Source: Pantoea agglomerans
GTDB lineage: Bacteria > Pseudomonadota > Gammaproteobacteria > Enterobacterales > Enterobacteriaceae
Assembly: GCF_021397715.1 (NCBI RefSeq)
Contig: NZ_CP090209.1
Span: forward strand, 62,001-126,000
Reading direction: 5' to 3'
DNA: 64,000 bases
Below the pieces are notes generated by a model that worked only from the letters and a program-made list of their open reading frames with translations, made no database searches and was not told the DNA's origin. A program made the translations under genes and the position numbers. The first letter of the stretch is position 1. The number at the start of each line of letters is the position of its first letter. Shown here in pieces: positions 56,608-64,000 of this stretch.

Positions 56608-57630
56608 ATGAGCGCTTTGACGGTGGCGGTGGTGGCAACGGCAGGATTCAGTCCGTTTCACTTTTCGGTTCCCTGCATCCTGTTTGGCTCCGCCCTGCCG
56701 CAGCCGGATCTGTTTCAGCTGAATATTTGTGCGGAGAAGCCTGGCGTTCTCCTTTCAGAGAGTGGCCTGTCGATCAATGTGGAGCATGGGCTTGAACTGC
56801 TTGATGTGGCTGACATTATTATTGTGCCTTATTGGCATAATCCGGGCGAAAAACCGGCTCAGCAACTGCTTGATGCGCTGACGGCGGCCTGGCAGCGTGG
56901 TGCTGAAGTGGTGGGGCTGTGTCTGGGAACCTATGTGCTGGCTTATGCTGGCCTGCTCAATCAGCATCGTGCTGCCACGCACTGGGAATTTGAGCGCGAC
57001 TTCAGTCAACGCTTTCCGGACGTTCATCTCGACAGTAACGCGCTCTACACCCGTGACGATCGTCTGATTACCTCGGCCGGAACTGCAGCGGGCATCGACT
57101 GTTGTCTGGATATCATTCGTCAGCACTACGGCAGCGCCGTGGCCAACCGTGTGGCGAGAAGAATGGTAGTGCCGCCTTATCGTGATGGAGGACAGGCGCA
57201 GTTTATCGAGCGTCCGGTTCCTGAAAATACCCGCGACGGTAAAATCAATGCGCTGCTGGACTCACTGCGGCATAACCTTCATCAGCCGCACGATCTCGAT
57301 TCTCTGGCTCAATCGGCTGGCATGAGCCGGCGAACCCTGACGCGCCATTTTTTCAAAGCGACCGGCATGACGCTGGGGGAATGGCTGCTGGCTGAGCGTC
57401 TGCAACGCAGCCAGGAACTGCTGGAAACCACCGGCATCAGTATTGAAAGCGTGGCTGAGAAAGTCGGTTTCCACTCACCCATCTCTTTTCGCCAGCGTTT
57501 TAAACAGCGGTTTGGCGTCACGCCCAGCGAATGGCGACGAACCTTTCGCGGACCGCTGTCAGTGTCGAAAGATGAGAGCGTACAGACATCGGGCCGTCAG
57601 GCCACGACGAGCCTAATGCAGGCAAAATAG
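56608..57630 (+). CDS. GlxA-family AraC-type regulator with a DJ-1/PfpI domain
   Basis: A 340-residue protein. The N-terminal DJ-1/PfpI-like domain (residues 1-185) has VVATAGFSPFHFSVP and the nucleophile-elbow-like GLCLGTYVLAYAG with Cys. The C-terminal AraC double helix-turn-helix (about 225-320) has LAQSAGMSRRTLTRHFFKATG and VAEKVGFHSPISFRQRFKQRFG. The ATG at 56608 (MSALTV) is preferred; an ATG at 56590 has AAGG closer. It may control the metallo-hydrolase upstream or the aldehyde reductase region. Confidence 0.9.
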   Translation: MSALTVAVVATAGFSPFHFSVPCILFGSALPQPDLFQLNICAEKPGVLLSESGLSINVEHGLELLDVADIIIVPYWHNPGEKPAQQLLDALTAAWQRGAEVVGLCLGTYVLAYAGLLNQHRAATHWEFERDFSQRFPDVHLDSNALYTRDDRLITSAGTAAGIDCCLDIIRQHYGSAVANRVARRMVVPPYRDGGQAQFIERPVPENTRDGKINALLDSLRHNLHQPHDLDSLAQSAGMSRRTLTRHFFKATGMTLGEWLLAERLQRSQELLETTGISIESVAEKVGFHSPISFRQRFKQRFGVTPSEWRRTFRGPLSVSKDESVQTSGRQATTSLMQAK

Positions 57631-57690
57631 CGAGCCGGAAAATTCAGCAATCAGGCGCGGCTGAATTTTCCGGAGCGGCATGATCACGGA

Positions 57691-58092
57691 TTAAAGCAGA
57701 AAATCATCCAGTGACTGACCGTTATCCAGTGCGGTTTTAATCGGTGAAGGCGTACGACCCTGCCCGGTCCAGGTTTTCATCTCGCCGTTTTCATCGCGAT
57801 AGTGATATTTGGCTGGCCGCTTAGCGCGTTTTTTGCGACCATCCGTGCCCGAAGCCAGGCCAGTCGTCAGCTCGGTCAGGCTGATACCGTCTTCCAGCAG
57901 CAATTCCAGGTACATCGCCATTTTTTCAGCTTTCTCGCGCGCTTCGGCCGCCTGAGCCTCTTCGGCTTCGCGCCGCTCCCTGACCACAGTCTCTAATTTT
58001 TGCGCCATCTCTTCCAGAACCTCCAGATCGACATTGCGCGACTGGGCTCGCAGGGTCCGGATGTTATTCAGGCTGCTCAGGTTGTCACTCAT
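57691..58092 (-). CDS. hns: H-NS-family nucleoid protein, copy 1
   Basis: A 133-residue xenogeneic silencer. The N-terminal oligomerisation helices ([39 protein letters not shown]) and the C-terminal AT-hook-like DNA-binding loop with [13 protein letters not shown] and TWTGQGRTP are complete. It is shorter than chromosomal H-NS (137) and differs from the second copy 2.7 kb away at many positions. Plasmid H-NS proteins commonly silence plasmid genes and limit fitness cost (known). It reads toward the regulator gene and is divergent from the diguanylate cyclase. Confidence 0.93.
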   Translation of the reverse strand: MSDNLSSLNNIRTLRAQSRNVDLEVLEEMAQKLETVVRERREAEEAQAAEAREKAEKMAMYLELLLEDGISLTELTTGLASGTDGRKKRAKRPAKYHYRDENGEMKTWTGQGRTPSPIKTALDNGQSLDDFLL

Positions 58093-58363
58093 AAAAAAAG
58101 TCCTTCAATACACAAATTAAACAACAGTACAGATTCACTGTAAGCGGTAAGGATAACATGTATCCCGCTGATTTTTGAAGAGTTGTGGTCGGATGAAGCC
58201 TTAAAATGAGCAACCCTGGCGAGGCAGAATGGGTTTTAACCGCGATGGGTCAAAAGATGGAGGGGGCGATGAGAATACTCTACGCCACACAACAGTGATA
58301 TTTGCACTTTTGCCTCCGGTTAACTGTGCTTAACTCAGTTAAAGGGTTTGAATAGGGACAGGC

Positions 58364-59926
58364 ATGAAGTTTCGCAGGAAAAATGCGGCGCCAGCGCCAA
58401 AGATTTCGCCGCTACTCAGAAGCATCACCTTATCAGGCTTGCTGCTCACGGTGGCCGTTATCGCCATTAATCTCTGGACGCTGCGTGAAGACTGGCGTGC
58501 CGCCGTGAGTCAGGCGGAAGAAATGGCGGTCAATCTGTCGCTGTCACAGGCGCGTCAGGCGGAAGATACTTTTCTGCAGACTGAGCTGTCGTTGCGCGAA
58601 GTTCAGCGTGAGCTGGAGACGCAGATAGCAGCAGGTCAGGTGGATGGCGATGCGCTGAGTAAGACCATGCGTGTTTTGCAAAGTCGCCTGCCGCAGCTGC
58701 ACGGCTTGTTCTATTACGATGCGCAGGGCAAATGGATCGCGACCTCAATGAGCACGACGCCCGTCGGGATTAATAACTCCGATCGTGAATACTTCCGCTA
58801 TCACCGCTCTACTCTGCGTAACAGCGTACATGTCGGGCCGGTGATACGCAGTCGCAGCACCCAGGATCGGGTGATACCGGTGTCGCTGCGCGTCAATGAC
58901 AGTGCCAGCGGGTTTAATGGCGTCTTACTGGCTACCATCAAAGTGGACTATTTTCGGCGCTTCTACAGCTATTACGAGCTGGGCGCGCGCGACGTACTGG
59001 TGCTGATGCTGGCAGACAGCACGGTGCTCTATGCCCGTCCGATGCCGGACAGCTTCATTGGTAAAAATCTCTCCTCCAGCCCTCTGTTCCGCAGCATGCT
59101 GGCCACTGCCGATCAGGGTAGCGGGCAGTGGAAAGCGGCGCTGGATGGCGAAAACCGTATCTTTGGATTCGCCCGATCTGAACGTTATCCGCTGATTGTT
59201 GCCGCTGGCTATGATAAATCCACGCTGTTCACCCGCTGGTTAAAAGGCCGGGGGCAGGATGTGATGTTAAGTCTGGCGCTGCTGGCGGTCATTCTCTCGC
59301 TGAGCGTTTTTTTGCTGCGCCAGGCGCGTCACACGTTGCGCTACCAGCGTGAACTCACCCGGCTGCGTGATGAACTTACCGCGGCGAATCTTTCACTGGA
59401 GAGCCTGGCGCACAGTGATGGCTTAACCGGCGTGGCCAACCGTCGCTACTTTGACCGGATGCTGAATGAAAGCCTGCAGCAAGCCCGCGCCAGCGGTCAG
59501 CCGGTTTCTCTGATCCTGATCGATATCGACTATTTCAAGCATTACAACGACACCTATGGGCATGTGGCTGGCGATGAATGTCTGAAAACCATCGCGATGA
59601 TACTGAAAAACTTCGCAGCGGGTGAGAATGAGTTACCTGCGCGATATGGCGGTGAAGAGTTTGCGATCGTTTTGCCGGGTTATACCCTGGAAGAGACGCT
59701 GAAACTCGCCAGGTCGATCGTTGCCACGGTTTATCAACTGGAGATCCCTCATCTTACCAGCGGTCTGGCGGCAAAACGGGTGACGCTCAGCGCTGGCTGT
59801 GCCACTCAACGCATTAACCCCGGGCCAGAGACGTTGTCAGATCTGATTGAGCGTGCCGATGAGGCCTTGTATCGCGCTAAGCGACAAGGGCGAAATCGTG
59901 CGGAGTGCGAAAAGCCAGCCGGTTAA
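58364..59926 (+). CDS. membrane-bound diguanylate cyclase with a Cache-type sensor
   Basis: A 520-residue protein. Membrane segment 1 is near residues 18-40 and segment 2 near 303-323. Between them is a dCache-like periplasmic sensor (GLFYYDAQGKWIATS, NSDREYFRYHRST). The cytoplasmic GGDEF domain has DGLTGVANRRYFD, a metal-binding DIDYFKHYNDTYGHVAGD and the intact GGEEF motif, so it should make c-di-GMP. The upstream inhibitory site RxxD is not seen at the usual place. It lies between the two hns copies and may be silenced by H-NS. Confidence 0.93.
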   Translation: MKFRRKNAAPAPKISPLLRSITLSGLLLTVAVIAINLWTLREDWRAAVSQAEEMAVNLSLSQARQAEDTFLQTELSLREVQRELETQIAAGQVDGDALSKTMRVLQSRLPQLHGLFYYDAQGKWIATSMSTTPVGINNSDREYFRYHRSTLRNSVHVGPVIRSRSTQDRVIPVSLRVNDSASGFNGVLLATIKVDYFRRFYSYYELGARDVLVLMLADSTVLYARPMPDSFIGKNLSSSPLFRSMLATADQGSGQWKAALDGENRIFGFARSERYPLIVAAGYDKSTLFTRWLKGRGQDVMLSLALLAVILSLSVFLLRQARHTLRYQRELTRLRDELTAANLSLESLAHSDGLTGVANRRYFDRMLNESLQQARASGQPVSLILIDIDYFKHYNDTYGHVAGDECLKTIAMILKNFAAGENELPARYGGEEFAIVLPGYTLEETLKLARSIVATVYQLEIPHLTSGLAAKRVTLSAGCATQRINPGPETLSDLIERADEALYRAKRQGRNRAECEKPAG

Positions 59927-59994
59927 GCACCGCTGAACACGTCCAGATTCGCTTCTGTGGCATGGTGAAAGCTCAATATTCTCAGGAGGTGACA

Positions 59995-60444
59995 ATGTCA
60001 AAGGATACGGGATTCAGCCATCTTGCTCTGCAGGTCCGCGATCTGGAAAAAAGCATCCGGTTTTACCAGCGTTATGCCGGGATGCAGGTTATTCATCACC
60101 GCGAGCCCGGCATTGCAGAAGCGCAGAAAGTGGCGTGGCTGTCAGATTTAACCCGGCCGTTTGCGCTGGTGCTGGTGCAGTCAGAACGCTGCGAAGATAC
60201 GCCGCTGGGGCCGTTTGGTCACATCGGTGTCGCCTGTGCCAGCCGGGAAGAGATCGATGCCAGAGTTGAACAGGCACAGCAGGAAGGAGTTTTACGCCGC
60301 GCGGCGCAGGAATCGGGTGCTCCGGTCGGATACTGGGCGTTTTTCGCCGATCCCGATGGCAATACGCTTGAACTCTCATACGGTCAGCAAATTGGAATGG
60401 AAATAATAATGGCGCGCAATGCAGCAGTGGAAGGAGAGAATTAA
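59995..60444 (+). CDS. VOC-family (glyoxalase/dioxygenase) protein
   Basis: A 149-residue vicinal oxygen chelate protein with two beta-alpha-beta repeats: FSHLALQVRDLEKSIRFYQ and a second IGVACASREEIDARVEQ half. Possible metal ligands are His of SHLAL, His of GHIG and Glu of LELSYG. The ATG at 59995 has CAGGAGGT six bases upstream, and the longer frame overlaps the diguanylate cyclase. The reaction is unknown. Confidence 0.85.
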   Translation: MSKDTGFSHLALQVRDLEKSIRFYQRYAGMQVIHHREPGIAEAQKVAWLSDLTRPFALVLVQSERCEDTPLGPFGHIGVACASREEIDARVEQAQQEGVLRRAAQESGAPVGYWAFFADPDGNTLELSYGQQIGMEIIMARNAAVEGEN

Positions 60445-60755
60445 CCCTGCAGCGACGCTGCCTGTTACCGTAACGTCATGAGTTGCGAGAAAGGCAGAGA
60501 ATGGTCACTGGGTGATCCTGTCTCTTGCCGGGCGGAGGAGAAGGGCAGGGGATGATCAGTACAGTGCGATAATTCCGAGGCTGTGCAGTTAACATGATGA
60601 CACATTCTCATCGCTACATTCATCCAGGCTCTCTTAATTAACCTCCTTTTCAGAGAGTCAGGTTAATCAAATACTGTCTGAATATGGCGCGATGTGTTAA
60701 CAGTAAATCCGCCCGGCCAGCGCCGGACGGATTACCTTCGGGCAGTACGCTGCTA
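60445..60755. other. intergenic region between VOC and second hns genes
   Basis: No supported gene. A GC-rich inverted repeat at 60706-60732 (AATCCG-CCCGGC with GCCGGA-CGGATT) lies just after the hns stop and is a probable terminator for it on the minus strand, although it has no clear T run. Confidence 0.55.
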
Positions 60756-61157
60756 TTAAATCAGGAAGTCATCCAGTGACTTACCATTTTCAATGGCAGA
60801 TTTGATCGCAGAGGGAGTACGTCCCTGACCGGTCCACTGCTTAACTTCGCCGTTTTCATCGGTGTACTGATATTTGGCCGGGCGAGGCGCGCGCTTTTTC
60901 TTCTCAACCGGCGCTGACTGCATACCATTTAACAGTTCGTTAGGATCGATGCCTTCCTGCAGCAACAGTTCGCGATATTTAGCCAGTTTCTCAGCCTTCT
61001 CACGATTTGCAGCTTCTGAAGCCTGCGCCTCTTCACGACGCTCACTAACAACAACAGTAAGTTTTTCCAGCATTTCTTCCAGGGCAGCAAGATCGAGTTC
61101 GCGAGCGTTGGCGCGAAGGGTACGGATATTATTCAAGCTGCTGAGAGTGTCACTCAT
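60756..61157 (-). CDS. H-NS-family nucleoid protein, copy 2
   Basis: A 133-residue H-NS paralogue starting [21 protein letters not shown]. The linker is [18 protein letters not shown]-like and the DNA-binding loop reads QWTGQGRTP. It is closer to chromosomal H-NS in its N-terminal helices ([26 protein letters not shown]) than copy 1. Start at 61157 is preferred over 61175. The two copies share the conserved ends (SLDDFL) but differ through the middle, which argues for an old duplication or separate acquisition. The two could form mixed oligomers. Confidence 0.92.
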   Translation of the reverse strand: MSDTLSSLNNIRTLRANARELDLAALEEMLEKLTVVVSERREEAQASEAANREKAEKLAKYRELLLQEGIDPNELLNGMQSAPVEKKKRAPRPAKYQYTDENGEVKQWTGQGRTPSAIKSAIENGKSLDDFLI

Positions 61158-62466
61158 CAAAGTCACCATAGTCATGTTCAGATAATAAAATACAGAGCGG
61201 GTTCACGCTGATGCTTTTCGTCAGACCTGCTTTTTAAAATGCTTGCCTTCGAAGAATCTCAATACTGAACCAATAGTTCAACTCTGACATATTAATCGTT
61301 TTTCAAGACAGTTGAAACTGTAATTAACGTGCAATAACCTGGGAATCGTAAATGAACTTACACTTTTCTGCTCAGTGGCTCAAAAAGTCAAAAAAATGCA
61401 GCACTTTTCATCCGTAAGTTAAATCAGCCTGAACGGGGTTATTCCTCGCGGTACGCCAATTCCCTGGCGCGTCATACACGGTTTCAGGACCCGTTATCAA
61501 TCGGCAGAGAGATAAAATTCATCGGGATATCATGTCATGTGAAACAGGATATGTGAGCTTTGTTAAGCGTGATAATTACGTACTAAAGTATTGATTCGCT
61601 ATCAACCACAATTTCCTGCTGTGATATTCGGACCATTGGATGAATAACTTATCTTTTTGATTCACTTCTTCTTTCAGAATCACTGGCCGGTAAAAAGTGG
61701 ATGCAGGCTACAATTCGGTGCTTCACACTCTCAACCGGTTGGGTTAAATGTCATTGGCGTTCGGCAGATCTTCCGTTTTCCTATTCCAGTTAAAGTTAAC
61801 AGGGGTCAGACTCACGATGATTTGCAAATGGTCATCCAGGGTAATAATAACGATCGGTTCCGTGGTTGAGCTGAGCTTATATATGAACGATAAATCATCA
61901 AACGCCGATTATTGACGGTATGCGATGACATTATTGCATTAAACGCATTAAACTTTTCTTCGCAGGACGGAATCTGACAGCCCTATTTCGCTGCCGGAAG
62001 GGACGTTATCCGCTAAACTGCCACAATGCTGAACAGTCCCGGTGCGGTATAAAAAGGGGCGTTCTGAAGTCAATGACCGGTATGACGGCTGCGTAATGAG
62101 AGTTTTTATATAGCGCGGCGGTTCGTTTTTGTTAGCAAATTAAAGCGTGATAACGGCGCGGTTTTACCTGAACTTTTATGCCAGTCGTCGCGTGAATAGC
62201 GCTCTGTATGCGGCCATTTAGCCAGGCAGGGAACAGAAATCTGCAAAGCCGGCGCCCGGGACTTCCGCTATAAAGATCATTCAGCCACCAGGCGACAACG
62301 GTTCATCAGGTGCTGTTTATATGGCAAGGCTTGCCGTGTTAAGTGCCAGAAAACACGCTGAAAAGCGCTATTCTGCGGCTGATGTGAGTCTGTCGTTGCA
62401 CAGAGCTCTGAAGGCATAAAAGCACTGACACGTTTGACTCTGGCATTCTCTGAGGAGGCTATTCAG
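61158..62466. other. 1.3-kb region upstream of the second hns, no firm gene
   Basis: The left part is AT-rich, as expected for an autoregulated hns promoter. A 70-codon plus frame at 61657-61869 and a 32-codon plus frame at 62321-62419 (MARLAVLSARKHAEK start) lack good ribosome-binding sites. The latter ends 48 bases before the DUF2256 gene and could be a leader peptide, but the evidence is weak. Confidence 0.45.
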
Positions 62467-62634
62467 ATGACCTTTAAAGGAAATAAAAAAAATTTACCGG
62501 TCCGTTACTGCAAAACCTGCAATAAGCCTATGGTGTGGCGTAAAAAATGGGAAAAGTGCTGGGATGAGGTGCAGTATTGTTCCGAGCGTTGCCGGCGTCA
62601 GCGTCACCCGTTGCCCGTCGATCGTCAGCCTTGA
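62467..62634 (+). CDS. DUF2256 zinc-ribbon-like small protein
   Basis: A 55-residue basic protein with the DUF2256 pattern: LPVRYCKTCNKPMVWRKKW, then WDEVQYCSERCRRQR, giving two Cys pairs that could bind zinc. GAGGAGG precedes the ATG by eight bases. Members of this family often sit next to cryptochrome/photolyase genes (known context); none is present in this window. Confidence 0.88.
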   Translation: MTFKGNKKNLPVRYCKTCNKPMVWRKKWEKCWDEVQYCSERCRRQRHPLPVDRQP

Positions 62635-62713
62635 TCAGGATGGCGGGCAGGAATGGCCTCAGCCGCGGTCTGAACGGTTAATTCAGCCTGAACCAGACCG
62701 CGCCCTGCCTTTA

Positions 62714-63013
62714 CTACTGAACCTGAATCTGTTGCCAGCCTTTTTTGAACATACAATCTTTCACCAGTATCTCCCGCTGTGCTTCATTGGCATCGCGAGT
62801 CGAATAATCGGTATCGGTGGTTTTGTACTTGCTGTCTTTTGAGGTGTATTTGCCGCTGACAATGTTATCAGGCGGCAATTCCCGCAGGGCCTGAGCCTGA
62901 CAAGCGGTCTCCGCCCTGATTTCCTGTTGTTCGGTTGCATCAGGTTTAACCCATTTGTACTCAGCGCATCCGGACAACGTGAGGGTGATGAACAGCAGAA
63001 ATAACGTTTTCAT
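62714..63013 (-). CDS. small lipoprotein, 99 residues
   Basis: A signal peptide of about 16 residues ends in the lipobox LSGC, so the mature protein should be lipid-anchored at Cys17. The rest is hydrophilic, with ETACQAQALRELP and CMFKKGWQQIQVQ, including two further cysteines. The family is not recognised. It lies beside two other exported small proteins on the minus strand. Confidence 0.75.
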   Translation of the reverse strand: MKTLFLLFITLTLSGCAEYKWVKPDATEQQEIRAETACQAQALRELPPDNIVSGKYTSKDSKYKTTDTDYSTRDANEAQREILVKDCMFKKGWQQIQVQ

Positions 63014-63142
63014 AATTGTGTCTCAGCGATATTAATCCTGTTTCCGGCCGGTAATATTGTGCGTTATCGGCCGGGGAGCATCTGAAGCGAGGTCCTTTTT
63101 ACGGGGAAAGATTACGGACCTCTGTTAGCGAGCGGTTGATAC

Positions 63143-63685
63143 TCAGAAAGTGATGCCACCGCCAACGAAAGGACCTTCAATCAGCGTATGGCCAGGCCGT
63201 CCATCTTTACCGTCAACGCCGGCGTAGCGATAACCCGCTTTTAACATCAGCGGTGTAATGGGTGACCAGCGAATACCCCCTTCAGCTTCAACAAAGTTTT
63301 TTACACTGTTAGTGAAATGTTCGGGAGCAGAATAGCCTTCGCCATACAGGGCAAAATTTGCGGGCAGATTAAGCGTTGCACCGCCACCAATCGGAAAGGC
63401 AATGCCGTTATCCCCTTTTTTGCCGCCAATGTAAGTCGCTTTTAACCCGGCTGACAGCATGACAGGTCCTAATTCCAGGTTATAACCGGTGCCGGCCTGT
63501 CCAATCTGAGCGCCATCCCGGGTGTTTTTGATCCACTGGCTATCGAGATAAATCCCGCTGGAAGATTTGCCAATTTCAGCGTTGAGGCCGGTAAAGTTTT
63601 TACCCTGTTCGGCGGTCAGGCCAATAGCCATCGCTGACGACGAGGCAAACAACAGTACGCTGATGCCAATCAAAGCCTTTTTCAT
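63143..63685 (-). CDS. YfaZ-family outer-membrane protein
   Basis: A 180-residue protein with a signal peptide (MKKALIGISVLLFASSSAMA) and a small beta-barrel pattern: amphipathic strands such as FTGLNAEIGKSS, YNLELGPVMLSAGLKATYIGG and MLKAGYRYAGVDG, ending in GGGITF with the terminal Phe needed for outer-membrane assembly. It resembles YfaZ precursor proteins; its function is unknown. An inverted repeat at 63044-63074 after the stop may help termination. Confidence 0.85.
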   Translation of the reverse strand: MKKALIGISVLLFASSSAMAIGLTAEQGKNFTGLNAEIGKSSSGIYLDSQWIKNTRDGAQIGQAGTGYNLELGPVMLSAGLKATYIGGKKGDNGIAFPIGGGATLNLPANFALYGEGYSAPEHFTNSVKNFVEAEGGIRWSPITPLMLKAGYRYAGVDGKDGRPGHTLIEGPFVGGGITF

Positions 63686-63746
63686 GTCAGTAATTCCTGA
63701 TGTAATTATGGCTGCTTTGCAGTCTGGTTTTTAAGTGAATAATGAC

Positions 63747-63983
63747 CTATTTTTCAACAATCTCTTTCACATCCTGCTGCTGCAGCTGATGTGTATTTCC
63801 GTCGCTATCTTTATAAGATATCAGGCCGGTCTCTTTGTCTTTGGCCGGTTTTCCGTGCGTAGAAATCATATGTCCATCGCGTGTCGAGATAACGTAATTG
63901 CCTGAACAGGCAGAAACCATCATCGCCGTAGTGAGAAGAAAGATGATGCCTGCTGTTTTCTTGCCTGATACTGAGACGTTCAT
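63747..63983 (-). CDS. YgdI/YgdR-like lipoprotein (DUF903)
   Basis: A 78-residue lipoprotein: the signal ends with the lipobox MVSAC, and the mature part has the DUF903 pattern NYVISTRDGHMISTHGKP, then DKETGLISYKDSDGN and IVEK at the end. Family members such as YgdI/YgdR are small envelope lipoproteins of unknown role. It lies upstream of the YfaZ-like gene on the same strand. Confidence 0.88.
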   Translation of the reverse strand: MNVSVSGKKTAGIIFLLTTAMMVSACSGNYVISTRDGHMISTHGKPAKDKETGLISYKDSDGNTHQLQQQDVKEIVEK

Positions 63984-64000
63984 TGTGATTCCCTGATTTT

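Overview
The window looks like part of a large, low-copy plasmid of an enterobacterium in the Pantoea/Erwinia group. A P1-type replicon sits in the middle: parA-parB, two parS-like sites, an iteron origin, repA and a long downstream iteron array. Around it is moderately GC-rich cargo of metabolic, stress and signalling genes. The periplasmic chorismate mutase, the scr sucrose regulon, the membrane glucose dehydrogenase and the two H-NS-type genes fit a plant-associated Pantoea megaplasmid. That assignment is an inference from gene content. I saw no tRNA, rRNA, CRISPR or intact insertion sequence.

Layout. 0-8.3 kb: a flavin-binding PNPOx-like protein, PQQ glucose dehydrogenase (gcd), a stop-interrupted GNAT gene, a second GNAT, a SRPBCC plus Zn-dehydrogenase pair, and secreted chorismate mutase. 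8.3-14.8 kb: the sucrose operon scrK-scrY-scrA-scrB-scrR (minus strand) with three ScrR-type palindromes and a CRP-like site. 15.0-23.2 kb: the replicon. 23.2-34 kb: light, c-di-GMP and stress genes (two BLUF-EAL proteins, a GAF-GGDEF-EAL protein, a MerR regulator, Hsp20, CsbD, DUF1471, DUF3606). 34-39.5 kb: a chemoreceptor behind a textbook sigma-28 promoter, then a metallo-beta-lactamase-fold protein, an EamA and an MFS transporter and a HxlR regulator. 39.5-48 kb: a membrane phosphoesterase, a Tat-exported oxalate decarboxylase, a YdeP-like molybdopterin oxidoreductase, an acyltransferase-3 and a secreted SGNH hydrolase. 48-57.6 kb: an orphan RND pump, a KGG stress protein, a soluble FIST-chemoreceptor, an aldehyde reductase, an MBL hydrolase and a GlxA-type regulator. 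57.6-64 kb: two hns paralogues flanking a diguanylate cyclase and a VOC protein, then DUF2256 and small envelope proteins.

The most striking structure is in the replicon. The P1-type origin module (DnaA box, about five GATC heptads at 10-13 bp steps, five iterons at 21-23 bp steps) is present twice in tandem with a 358-bp offset. A large, mostly inverted iteron field follows repA. Two 73-bp elements with identical internal motif spacing lie upstream of parA and look like P1-type centromere sites; one has a perfect IHF consensus in its spacer. A second theme is environmental signalling: one BLUF-EAL copy keeps the phosphodiesterase signature residues and the other has lost them. A BluR-like MerR gene lies between them, and two further c-di-GMP genes and two chemoreceptors are nearby.
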